From NCBI GenBank assembly GCA_958510825.1, contig OY294046.1:11696847-11760846 (forward strand): DNA of 64,000 bases, in the 5' to 3' direction. Origin of the DNA: Brachypterus glaber. Its lineage: Eukaryota > Arthropoda > Insecta > Coleoptera > Kateretidae. The translations under genes and the position numbers were made by a program. The notes under the pieces are model-generated. The model made no database searches and was not told the DNA's origin. It was given only the letters and a program-made list of their open reading frames with translations. Below are positions 12,300 to 23,400 of the stretch, in pieces (positions within the stretch are counted from its first letter, which is position 1; every line of letters begins with the position of its first letter).

Positions 12300-12960
12300 T
12301 TGCTGAAGTTGAATCTAATAATAAAACACCACGCCCGCAGGGGTGAGGGGGTAAATATTTTTAAATATTTTCAACATTTTCATCAAACTTTGTATATAGG
12401 TGTTTTTGGGGTCGAAGAATATGAATCTTAAAATATTTTTTTTTATAATTTCACCCCCTGAGGGGTGGGGGGTAGTTTTTGTGAAAACTGGTACATTGGG
12501 GTTTTTGAGGTTGCTGAAAGTGAATCTGATAATAAAAAAAAATCTAAATCCACTCCCTGAGGGGTGGAGGGTAGTTTTCGTAAAAATTGCTGAAAGTGAA
12601 TCTGAATATAAAAAAAATCTAACTCCACCCCCAAAGGGGCTGGGGTAGTTTTTGTAAAAATTGGTATATTGGGGTTTTTAAGGTTGATGAAAGATAATCT
12701 GATAATAAAAAAATTCTAACTTCACCCCCTGGGGGGCGAGGGTAGTTTTCGTGAAAATTTGTGTATTGGGGTTTTGAGGTTGCTAAAAATGAATCTTTTT
12801 TTCTTGAAAATTGGTATATTTTTAAGGTTGCTTAAAGTGAATGTGATAATAAAAAATCTATTTTACGCTCGGAGGTGCAAAATGGGAAAGCTCTTTTACT
12901 GGGCATTGTATTTTTTTAAATTTCCTTCCTCCATTTTTAATATTTAAAGCTCCCCAATAT
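12300..12960 (+). repeat. Diverged ~100-bp tandem repeats with G-rich blocks
   Basis: Successive units read: C/G-rich block (CACCCCCTGAGGGGTGGGG), then GTAGTTTTTGTAAAAATTGG, TATTGGGGTTTTTAAGGTTG, and CTGAAAGTGAATCTGATAAT. At least four units are seen. Related units lie at 15360-15720 and, on the minus strand, at 39960-40270. A motif upstream (12110-12230, ending in ACTTGAAATTTGGCATACAG) recurs in diverged form near 58630. Confidence 0.6.
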
Positions 12961-12982
12961 TTACCCCCTTGGCAGTTGCCTA

Positions 12983-13130
12983 GGGAACGTTCAAGTATTA
13001 CGTAACGCTCCTAGGGGGGGTGGGGGTCATTTTGGAGTGTTACGCCCATGTTAATAGTAAAGGAAAATATCGTTACATGGGGGGGGCCAAAATGATCAAA
13101 ATTTGCGTTACGTAATACTTGAACGTTCCC
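12983..13130. mobile_element. GGGAACGTTC MITE, short form
   Basis: Both tips are intact (GGGAACGTTC... and ...GAACGTTCCC). Flanks read CTA and TAG, so only TA could be a shared flank. Confidence 0.8.
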
Positions 13131-13405
13131 TAGTAGCCTACTAGTGCACTGTGGCCCTGTTTATTTATAAACATGCAAACAGGCAGTAATTTACAGCACA
13201 TGTTCAGAAGATTTTTGAAATATTTACTTAAAAGTAGGTAGTTTTCAAGCATTTGGCTTGCGACGAGAATAATAATAAAAACCAGATGTTTTAATCTGTT
13301 TTCAATGTCAATAGTGATATATACTTATGAATAAGTAGGTACGGTAAACTGGGGATAGTTGAGACCATAGACAAAGAACATAGATGAGCTGTCATCTGAA
13401 GACGA

Positions 13406-13661
13406 GGGGTTTATTTATTGGACAATCCTTGTACACCTATCCAACAATCTTCTACAATCCTTGACAATTCCTTCCTCCACAATCATCTACAATCCTCCAC
13501 AATCATCTACAATCCTCCACAATCATCTACAATCTTGCACAATTATCTGAATTCTTTTCACAATCTTCTTTAAAATTTTGTACAATCTTTTTGACAATAT
13601 TCCACAAACCTTTGATTCTCACAATCCTTGTACACTTTTTTTCAATAAATAAACCCCTCGT
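13406..13661. mobile_element. Foldback element with internal CAATC tandem repeats
   Basis: Tips GAGGGGTTTATTTATTG and CAATAAATAAACCCCTC are inverted. The interior is a run of ACAATC(A/C)TC units, partly as a regular tandem of CCTCCACAATCATCTACAAT. The flanking octamers (TCTGAAGA left, TCTGAAGG right, outside the CG of the tips) differ at one base, which could be an 8-bp target duplication. A second copy lies at 62650-63043. Confidence 0.65.
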
Positions 13662-13671
13662 CTGAAGGTTA

Positions 13672-13911
13672 GGGAACGTTCGTATTACGTAACGCAAATT
13701 GTTCCAAAATTCATACAATTTATATACCGTTTCTCGCGTTATTAAAGGCTGTAGAGATTTCATGTTTTGTCTACCCCCCCAAATAGGGGGTGTTTTAGGG
13801 GGGGGGGTTGCCATAATATAAAATCTCTACAGCCTTTAATAACGCGAGAACAGGGATATGAAGTGTATGAATTTTGGTACAATTTGCGTTACGTAATACT
13901 TGAACGTTCCC
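13672..13911. mobile_element. GGGAACGTTC element, long palindromic form, TTA/TTA target duplication
   Basis: Same tips as the short MITE, but the arms continue for about 100 bp (AAAATTCATACA..., CTCGCGTTATTAAAGGCTGT, AGAGATTTCAT) around a CCCCCCC/GGGGGGG centre. Flanked by TTA on both sides. Confidence 0.75.
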
Positions 13912-14062
13912 TTATATACAAGTTTAAGATCCGTCATTTTGATTATAAGTTAAGCGTAAAATTTAAATTAAAAGCTAAAATATACATAAACGACATAATC
14001 TCACTTAAAATATACATCATATACATGTATATATCATCTACTGTACAGCCATTTTTTAAAAA

Positions 14063-14184
14063 AGTTACGATTCTTTCATTTTGGACTGTTACACCCATGT
14101 TAATGGTATAGGAAAATAGCGTTAGAGGGGGGAGATGGTCCAAAATAATCAAAATTTGCGTTACGTAATACTTTAACGTTCCCC
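14063..14184. mobile_element. GGGAACGTTC MITE, left-truncated
   Basis: Starts near GTTACGATTC, carries the internal GTTACACCCATGTTAATGGT, and ends GTTACGTAATACTTTAACGT then TCCC. Confidence 0.65.
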
Positions 14185-14251
14185 ATGATGAATTCATCAG
14201 ATTTCATCTGGTAGGTATATTTTGAATTACAGATGTGCTGAAGTTCACTAA

Positions 14252-14394
14252 GGAAACGTTTAAGTATTACGTAACGCAAATTTTGATCATTTTGGACCCC
14301 CTGTAAAACTATTTTCCTATACCATTAACATGGGCTTAACACTCCAAAATGACCCCCCCCCCCTAGGAGCGTTACGTAATACTTGAACGTTCCC
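14252..14394. mobile_element. GGGAACGTTC MITE, short form
   Basis: Left tip GGAAACGTTTAAGTATTACG, right tip ending GAACGTTCCC; 143 bp, opposite orientation to the copy at 12983. Confidence 0.75.
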
Positions 14395-16457
14395 TTAGGG
14401 TAAAAAACTCAAATTTGGTATTTTTCTTAGTCTCAGCACCCAAATTTTAGCAAAATCTAAAATTGTGAGGTTTCGTATGATGCACAGAGATATCACAGTA
14501 GACTGTGACTTCTAAATCTCAAAACCTCGGTGTGTACTTAGAGCAGTCACGAATTCTGGGGGCATCTGAGTCACATTGTCTCAAGTATCGTTTAACAGAA
14601 ATCGGTTATATTAAAGAAAATGGCATCTATAGACCTGTAGAGTATCAAAATATAGATTTTTATTCGAAAATGTACCGTTTTTCTTCTTTCATGAGAAATT
14701 TATTGTTTGCCCTGTAGAATTATTTTCCACGTATTGTACTGCTGCATAGGATAATTTTATTTGGTTGCAAAATTCGTGGGAATTGCCCATGTTGCATATT
14801 TTGCGAACAACTGAATGAAAATACTTGTTCATGTGCACATGTGTTAATTAACCAGGGGCGTTCCGAGCTTGTTGTCGTGACGGTAATTTTTGACCGACCG
14901 ACCGTACAAAAATATTTTCTTTACCACTACTACCCCCCTAACCCCCCCCCCCCCCCATGAGAGCACCCCCGAGGGTTAGTTAGAATGTGGGATCAAGTGG
15001 TGGGTCAGACACATGATAGTAGATATTTTGGAGAGTGAACTGAGATTTAGAAAAAACATTGTAGATTGTGGAAGTTTTAGGGAAATGCTAGAAATAGGGA
15101 GTGGGTGGGATGGAAAGCTGGCCAAAAACCAGTTGCCTTCTTGTAATTGCAGGCCTCTCACTTGTCATAAAATGTCATAAAAGTCATAAAATTTCATAAA
15201 AATACTCATACTGTATACTTTAGACCGACCTGGGAGAGAAGTTTTTTTTTGGGTTTTTTTTTCTGACGTATAGTTTGGTTTGGATTAAGAAGGTAGAAAG
15301 ACCCCTTAAACGAAATGAGTTGAAACGTAAATTTCCATAGATTATTTTTAAATATTTTTAATATTTTCTTTAAAATTGGTGGATGGGGGTTTTTGAGGTC
15401 ACTGAAACTGAATTTGTTCATACATTTTTTCTACACTCCCGGCGGGCAGGGGGTAATTATTTTGAAATATTTAAAATATTTTTTAGTAAAAATTGCTATA
15501 CAGGGTTTTTAGGTTGCTGAACCCAGTTTTGGAATAAATATTTTCTTACTCCATCCCCTGGGGGTAAAAGGAAATAATTTTAAAATTTTTTAGTTAAATC
15601 TGTTTTAAGTTCATCTTTGCAGGGCAGGAGTAATAATTTTTAAACGATTACAGTATTTTCGTAAAAATTGACATATAGGGGTTTCCGAGATCGCTGAAAC
15701 CGTTTTTGGTCCAAAACCACCACCCCTCAGGGTCTGTCCGGTAATTCTTGTGGGCACGATAACTCAAAAATACTTTGATGTAAATTTGGTACAAAAATGT
15801 CGCCTGCGGCGCTAACTTGATTGATGGAGGGCTGACGACGATATTTTTTTGTCGTCACTTTTCAAGTTTGTAAAACTTAACGTTAAATAAAAAAAAATCG
15901 CCTGAGGTGCTAGAGCTTTCTTGCATTTTTATGAAACTTTGATTTGCAACACTGTTTTAAAATTAAAATACACCATAAAATACTAAGTTTCCCCAGGGCT
16001 TCTACTGGCTCGGTCCGGCCGTGGCTAGATATATAGTGCTGTAGAATAAGGATTTAAAATGGAAGATTTCCGCTTTTTTGTCCAAATATTTTGTCATAAA
16101 ATTTGTAATAAAATACCTAAACATGTCATAAAATCATAAAAAAAATCTGAAAAATTTCGGTGGGAGCCCTGTAATTGTTCATCTAGGTTTATTTTTAATT
16201 AACAGATTATTCGCTCGAATAAAATAGAAAACCGCTTACTGCAGAAATGGTTTAAGTCACATTTTCTAGAAATATAATTATTACCCGTATAGTAGTAATG
16301 ATACCTCTAAATCTCAGAAAAATACAGAAAATTCGTTTTCGAAAAGATGGACTTAACCTATTTCTGCAATAATTATAACAGCTCAACGCTATACAAATTT
16401 CTATTTCACTAAACCATGCTATGGATGACTAACCCACGCCAAGGCATTGCTATTATA
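14395..16457. other. Non-coding stretch with scattered degenerate repeats
   Basis: No gene recognised. It holds a C-run (14939-14957), tandem TCATAAAA-type units around 15165-15205 and 16090-16145, and diverged units of the 12.3-kb repeat at 15360-15720. Two CGCCTG(C/A)GG(C/T)GCTA blocks near 15800 and 15900 recur at 20885 and 20960. Confidence 0.45.
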
Positions 16458-17162
16458 CAGTGCGGTCCCCCCCTTTTAACTTTTGAATGAGTTGAGATAT
16501 CGACTTCAAAATTAGAACTCTTAAATAAGGCAACTTAAACTATCTTTTAGCATATATTTGATATTTTCAGCTCTTAAAATGTGGGCAGGGGGGCATGGAG
16601 GGGCATTTCTTTAAATGGAAAGGGGGGTCGTGTGATACATCATTTTAAAGCTTATAAAATTCTCTATTTAAACTAACATTTTTAATTTTTTTAAAAATGT
16701 TTTTTAAGGTTGTGATTTTTCAATTTTTTTTGCTAAAACATTCGATTTTTTAAGTTTTTTTTATAAACTTTTATTTATGTCAACTAAAATTAGTTTAAAA
16801 GTATAATTAACATTTTTTTTATGATGAAATGCATTTTTAAAAAATTATTTGTTTTTTTTAAAGGAATTTTGACATTAATACCCATTTTCAACCCCATTTT
16901 AAACCCAATTTTTTTTTTTAATTTAAAAATATGGAGTTAAATGGAGACTTTTATAAGCTTTAAAATGATGTATTACACGCCCCCCTTTCCATTTAAAAAA
17001 ATGTGCCCCATGCCCCCCTGCCCACATTTTAAGAGCTGAAAGTATTAAATATATACTAAAAGATAGTTTAAGTTGTCTTATTTAAAAGTTCCAAATTTGA
17101 AGTCGATATCTCAACTGGTTCAAAAGTTAAGAGGGGGGGGGGGTAACTTTTGGACCGCTCTG
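16458..17162. mobile_element. TA-flanked foldback element, CAGTGCGGTCC family, copy 1
   Basis: Tips CAGTGCGGTCC and GGACCGCTCTG are flanked by TA. Arms of about 250 bp share TTGAGATATCGACTTCAAA, CCACATTTTAAGAGCTGAAA (complemented at left) and TTTAAAGCTTATAAAA. No transposase frame. The tip and TA flank resemble Tc1/mariner-derived non-autonomous elements. Other copies at 26112 and 28349. Confidence 0.8.
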
Positions 17163-17180
17163 TATGCAAAAATTGTGTAA

Positions 17181-17423
17181 TCATCAGAGTTGATACTTTC
17201 ATTACAATAACAGGGTCGGACAACAGGAATTTTAAATTATTTCTTATTTTTGGTGAGTTTGTTTAATACATACATATGACGAATGAGATTATATGTATTT
17301 ATACAGACATATAATTTTATTCGGCATAGGTATGTATTAAAAAAACTCACCAAAAATTAAAAATAATTTAAGATTCCTATTGTTCGACCCTGATATTGTA
17401 ATGAAAGTATCAACTCTGGTAAT
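17181..17423. mobile_element. Foldback element with ~100-bp arms
   Basis: AGAGTTGATACTTTCATTAC and CAGGGTCGGACAACAGGAAT at the left are complemented at the right by CCTATTGTTCGACCCTG and GTAATGAAAGTATCAACTCT. An AT-rich centre separates the arms. Confidence 0.75.
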
Positions 17424-17528
17424 CATTAAAATGTTTAAATACATGTATTAACTGCAGTAAACATATGTAATTTACAGACTGCTTATTCAGGTCATTATAA
17501 ATAAAAATTAAACATAAATTATTTATAC

Positions 17529-18400
17529 GGGGTGATTAAGAAACAGGCTACAAAATTACAAGGGGTGAAAAAAGGTTGGTCCGGAAATAAACCCTAAGGG
17601 ATCTACGGGTCTTATCCTAAGGGTACGTCTAAAAAAAGATGAAGCTGAAGTTTGCAACGAAAATTCAAATAGTATATTAAAGTACTAGTTTCATAACATA
17701 CGTTTTTAGCGCACGAGGTCAAGTTTAGTAAACAAGCCACTTGCGGCGAGTTTTCTAAAGTACTAGTGCGTGAAAAACGTGTCATAGAATAAGTGCTTTA
17801 ATATACTATTTGAATTTTCGATGCAAAAAAACGTTGCAAACTTCAGCTTCATGAAAAAAGAGTTTTTATTTAATATCTCTGGAACCTGAAGAACTGCAGT
17901 AATAATTTTTTGCACACGTTCTCATAGGGAACGTTCAAGTATTACGTAACAAAAAATGTACCAAAATTCATACACTTCATATTTTGGCTACCCCCCCTAA
18001 TAGGGGGTGTGTTAGGGGGGGTAGCCAAAATATGAAATCTCTACAGCATTGAATAACGCGAGAACCGAGGTATGAAGTGTATGAATTTTGGTACATTTTG
18101 CGTTACGTATTACTTGAACGTTCCCATACCGATAAAGGCTATCATTCTGTGTAATTTTTGTTTGGTAATTTTAACCAGTAGCGTAAAAAATTGGGAGGCG
18201 TTGTCACTTTTTAGCTATTTTTGGTCAAAAATGTCTAGTTTTATCTATTTTTGGTCAAAAAATGACTATTTCATTAAAAACTCACCGTGCAAAAATTCGC
18301 CAATTTAGTTTTAGAGTTCAAGATAAACTAAAAACACATTTCAGCCGTACCTTTAGAAGAACCGTAGCTTTCTTAGGGCTCATTTCCAAGAATTTATGGG
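17529..18400. mobile_element. Composite remnant of a CGGGGTGATTAAG element with inserted repeats
   Basis: The left end CGGGGTGATTAAGAAACAGG is followed by the shared CCGGAAATAAACCCTAAGGG block. A partner arm (GTAGCTTTCTTAGGGCTCAT) appears near 18367. Between them lie a palindromic unit at 17665-17825 (AGTATATTAAAGTACTAG and its complement) and a complete GGGAACGTTC element at 17927. The right end is not clear. Confidence 0.5.
17927..18125. mobile_element. GGGAACGTTC element, long palindromic form, ATA/ATA target duplication
   Basis: Tips as in the family; inner arms share TTCATACACTTCATATTTTGG with the complement. Flanked by ATA at 17924-17926 and 18126-18128. Confidence 0.75.
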
Positions 18401-18945
18401 AACATTTATTTCATTTTAACAGAAATTAATGAAAACACCAAGCTAATTTGAAAATGAAACCACACGCAAAAGAAACGATTCAATTGTTTTTTTTTATCGA
18501 TTTGATTGGATAGCAATTTGTCATGGATAACTAGATAAGTAATAAGACAATAAAAAGAAATATTTCTTGCAATTTAAAATTAAGTATATTTTAATAATTT
18601 ATTATGATTAGTAACAATCGAATAAAAAATATTGTATAATTCACGGGCAAAAAGTTAAATTTTGATTTCGTAGGTTTATTACCCTTCTAAACCCCTACTC
18701 AATCAAAAAATGTAACTTTTCGCTTGTACTATAAATAACTATTAAAAATATCAAGAACCTCGGGAATGGACCATAAAAAGGTAGAAAAGTACTAACGTTT
18801 TCTATTCAACATTATTTTTTTTACATTTTAAGTCTGAGATTAAGTCTTCAATAGACTGTGTTCGCTTTCTCCCCCTTAATAACTTGCAAACGTAGCAAAA
18901 TATCAACAATCTCCAGTAGATCAACCTGATTTATTATCAACGCAA

Positions 18946-19642
18946 AGAGTGACCGCAAAAAAAGAAGGTTTTTAGCCTCTTTTTCAAAAATCTGTAACTT
19001 CGATTGGAATTGATAAAATGTAACGTATAAGTGCTCAAAATTGTTGTGCAAAAAGCAAGATTTATTGTTCTAGAAGCTAAACATTCCCTTAAACAAAGGG
19101 TTAACTAGGGGTACTTGAATGGATCCCTTTAACTCGATTCTTGAGATACTTTATGATTTACTACTTTTTTTGGTGCTTGGGGGGTAGTTTAACCCTCTTT
19201 GTGGGGGTGGATTTTCATCAAATCCAAGGGTGATACCCCTACGTGTTTTTTATGTTTTATATTACAGAAAAATATTTAATAAACACATTTTTCTGTAATA
19301 TAAAACATAAAAAACACGTATTGGATTTGATGAAAATCCTCCCCCATAAAGAGGGTTAAACTACCCCCCAAGCACAAAAAAAAGTAGTACTTAAATCATA
19401 AAGTATCTCAAGAAAAATCGAGTCCAGTCAGTTACGTTTAAATAAAATGTGAGAAAGTTTGGTATAAAATTCAATTTAAGTACCCCTAGTAAACCCTTTC
19501 TTTAAGGGGATGTTTAGCTTCTAGAACAATAAATCTTGATTTTTGCACAAGTTCATAACTAGCCAAAAATTTTGAGCACAATTCCAATCGAAGTTACAAA
19601 TGTTTGAAAAAGAGGGTTGCGGTCACACTTTGTATTCTTGGA
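18946..19642. mobile_element. Large foldback element with ~300-bp arms
   Basis: Left blocks AGAGTGACCGCAA, TAACTTCGATTGGAATTG, TTATTGTTCTAGAAGCTAAA and TAGTTTAACCCTCTTTGTGG reappear complemented in reverse order down to 19642. The centre is a TTTCTGTAATATAAAACAT palindrome near 19270. No coding capacity. Confidence 0.75.
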
Positions 19643-19825
19643 GATTATGAATTTTACCAACTTTGGGGATATCCGTTCATGGGGGACATATTCCATGGGA
19701 TATATGGGATATTTTTTTAAGTAAAAAATACTTTATTCTATAAATAAGATTCTTTGAATATCTCATAATTAGTAATTATAGTGGCAAACTCTGTAATTGG
19801 GGGTGTAGACCTGTTGAATTGTTAA

Positions 19826-20163
19826 ATAATAGTTATTTATGGCACTAGTGGGTAAAGTAAGATATTGCCCATGAGAAAATTAACCTGCGAGGCGTCAGCC
19901 AAGCAGGTTAATTTTCGAGAGGGCAATATCGGTTTACCCATGAGTGCCATACAAGGTTTTATCCAATAAATAGCTTAGAAATTCATATTTTTATTAAAAA
20001 TTTTAATGACATTTACAAGAAAATAATTTGACAAGTGACAGTTGAGTGGGTAATATAAATAATTATCCACTCAATAAAGTAAAAGCCACGCGGGGGTTAT
20101 TATTGAGTTTATCTATTTAAAATAAAGCTGGTAATTGTCTCATTATCTGTATGTATTGGATAA
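19826..20163 (+). mobile_element. Hairpin-ended repeat, copy 1 (intact), upstream of the first visible RUSC exon
   Basis: One end is a large imperfect hairpin (GGCACTAGTGGGTAAAG... GAAAATTAACCTGC / GCAGGTTAATTTTC ...TTTACCCATGAGTGCC). A unique body follows (GACAAGTGACAGTTGAGTGG, CACTCAATAAAGTAAAAGCC) and ends in ATGTATTGGATAAA. Copies in opposite orientation are at 50661 and 61891. Confidence 0.7.
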
Positions 20164-20257
20164 ATAAATATAATAATAAGACTTATCTAATAAACTAAAT
20201 AAAAAAATCTTCGAATTAAAATTAATCGTATTTTTTCTCTTGTTTTCAGGTAAAGGC

Positions 20258-20409
20258 ATGTCCGAGGTGGGGGTTGGACTCCGGGCTAGTCCGGACTCGG
20301 ACTGTAACAGCAACCACCCCGGATCAATTAGTTATTTGAGCAATACATCTTCCCAGGACATCGACTTCATACAGGACAACTCGGACTATCAGTGGTTTCT
20401 AGACTATGG
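20258..20409 (+). CDS. RUSC-like, coding exon 1 (first visible)
   Basis: The acceptor AG ends at 20249. The first ATG is 20258, frame MSEVGVGLRASPDSD..., ending YQWFLDY plus two bases before GTAAGT at 20410. The eight bases between acceptor and ATG are open in frame, so coding could begin in an unseen upstream exon. Confidence 0.85.
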
Positions 20410-23400
20410 GTAAGTTAAACAAGCCCTGAAGATATGTAATGCTACGCATTCCATTATAAACTATTCACAGTGAATGGTATATTGCATTTTCCCAAATTAC
20501 GCAACTTAAATAGGAAAATTAAAAAAATCAAGCTGCGACGCAAGGGGGAGGTATTACCGAACGTACAGCGCGCTCTCTTCTTTACGTCATAAGCGTACGT
20601 GCGTGCAAGTGAGACGCACTCACATTCCACACATATTTTCAATAGGCACACATCCGTGAGGGGAACAATACAATCCTACGTCGAAAATGCAACGACTACC
20701 ATAGTCGTAGTCTGGCCAATTAGCAGCAGGACAGGATTCAGGGGGGGGAGCTTCCCCGGGAACCGGGTTCGAGGGGTCCCGTCGTCGACAGTTTATTATT
20801 AACAGTTTATACTTTATTTGTACTCCCTCAGAATGATAAGGGCGCCAAGACGAGCAAATACGTCCTTTTCCAAGTGGAAAGTTTTGCCTGCGGCGCTAGA
20901 GCTTTCTTACGTTTGGACTTTAAAATAAAAAAAATTAAACGTAAACATTGTAAAAATTTTCGCCTCAGGCGCTAGAGCTTTCTTTATTTTTTGTGAAATT
21001 AAAATAGGCCATCAAAATATGAAAATCTTAATTTCAGGTATCGAGATGGGGGCGTCAACCACCATACAAGCATACTATCTCTCCCAGAATCATACGAAGC
21101 CAGTGATTTACACTACTACGATGCGTTCGCGAAAAACATGGACGCCAATCTGGCAGAAGCTGACATGGAAAGCTTCAGGACTGAAGACATTCACGCTTTA
21201 CTGACGAACCTACCTCCAATGTGTACTGATCATTTAAGTCAAGAGGTAAGAATACAAGAGAAAATAAAAAAACTGAGAAAAAAACTGATTCTAGGCGTAT
21301 AGAATTTTTCAATAAAAAAAAAAATATGTAAAAAATGTTTACTCCCGAAAATTATTTTAAAAAATAAAAAAAAATATTTAGTCGGACAAGGTTTTTTAAG
21401 ATATTTAAAATGATATATCACATTACCCACTTTATTTTTTTTAATGCCCCGTAATAACTCCGCTTAGTAACCTCTTTTTTAGAATTTTCATAATTTTTGA
21501 AAGATATTTAGAATTTCTTTAAAAAAATTGTTTAATTTTTTTTTCTTCGCAATATATTTATTGAGAACTAGATGAAACGTTGCAAGCACCCTGTCAAAAC
21601 ATCGGCACTATTGTACACTAGAGCCATCTAGTTTGCAAATTTCAAACTAGGTGTTTTGTTTGATTTTAAATTCTGTATCTTTAAAACATTATACTCTAGC
21701 AAAAAACTGTATATAACATTTTTTATAGGGCTTAAAAAGAGCTTTTATTTAAAATATAATTTTTTGAAATCGGATTATAAATATGTGAGATATCCTAAAA
21801 AAACCTTTTACTGCTTTTAGGAATACATTTTTTGACCAATTTAAAATTGTTTTTTATATAAGTGCTAAATTAACCAAATACAATAATAATTGCCTTAACT
21901 ATAAACAAAAAACGCTAAAAATAGGAGTTTTGCCCTATTTTTACCCCCTTACCTCCAATCGTTTACCCCCAAAATCTAATCAGCTCTTCGGAATACGATA
22001 AGAAACAATATGCAAGAAACCGCAAGTCGATAGCTCATGTAGAAATGAAGTTAGAGAGTTTACACCCAGACAGACAGAGAGACGGACGCAATTTTTTTTA
22101 CCGATTTCGACTCAGTCTAAAACGTCGAGAAATGTGAAAAAAAACGTGGTCAAAGATATTGACTTTTCGGCGAAGATTTCAATACATCGGCACTCTTAGT
22201 AGCACTAAGTGCCGATGTAATTACCATTACTTCTTTTTAATTTAAGACGAGGTTTTCATCAGTTCATCTTTTTATTTTCTGTTAGTAACTTTTGCTGTAT
22301 CCTATAACCATCTATGAAACTTTGAGAAAACTTACAAACAAAACCAGCCATGTACACTTTAAATTGTATAGGTTCTTAGTTGAGGGGTTGAAAACCAAGT
22401 CCCTAAAAAAGATAAAAGCATATTTTTTTAATAAAGGTAGTTTATTAAAGCTACTAATAATGTTAGTTAATTACAATTTAATTTAGTATTTATTTATATA
22501 TTTATTTTTAAATGAAACACTAGGTAGACTCTACCTAAGTAAAGCCCAATTGTTTGCAGAAATAAAAATAAATACATAAAAATTTTATGCATTTATTTTT
22601 ATTTGTTATAAGAATTAACAAGGCATTAAGTTGTTATTACCTTAAGGCCTATTCAGAAGCTTGCATAAGAATATAAAACATAAGAATGCGATGCCGTGAT
22701 TGGCTTGCAAGAAACATGGCGGCACATCAAGCCAATCACGGCATCGCATTCTTATGTATTACGTTCTTATGCGAGACTGTTAATATGCCCTTACATTAAT
22801 ATATGGTTATCTACTCTACAAAAAAATATCACGATACTCATCATTCGAAACATTAAAAAAATGTGAAAAAATGTCTGTATCTCGGCCTATTTATTTGTAT
22901 GTAAACCTTATAACTTTTTTCTATTTTGCGACTTTTATAGGCTCATAATCACATGCATTTTGCGTGTTGTTATAGGCCCAAGAGGTCTGTACTTTTTGTT
23001 CTTTTGGGTTGGCAACAGACCTGGCCTATCGCTTGACGTTTTCCGTGCAAATGTCAATGTCGCTTTAAAGTTGAATTTTCTACAAAATTTTGTGTTTAAG
23101 TTATTTTTACCATGTTAAAATTGTGGCTTGGTTAATTGCAGTAAAAAAGAGAAAAGATGACTATAAAATATATATGTATATATATATATATATCTATGTA
23201 TAAATATCTTTTGCTCTTAGAATTTTAAACATGGTGTAAACTGTAATGCCAAACCAAAACAAAAATCCCTAAATCAGTCATCAATTTAAATGTAATTTTT
23301 TTTTAATTTTAGAGCAAAATAGAAAAAATTGTATAAGGCACTCGTTTCATAACACGTTTTTAGCGCACTAGTACTTGTACTCGTGTGCTAAAAAAGTATG

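Noticed and set aside
13440..13560. CRISPR-like regular repeats (CAATCATCTACAATCCTCCA)
   Set aside because: Eukaryotic context; units are contiguous tandem repeats without unique spacers, inside a foldback element.
14505..14717. 70-codon open frame
   Set aside because: No domain or signal; isolated among MITEs.
21019..21204. 61-codon plus-strand frame over exon 2
   Set aside because: Crosses the acceptor and is out of phase with exons 1 and 3.
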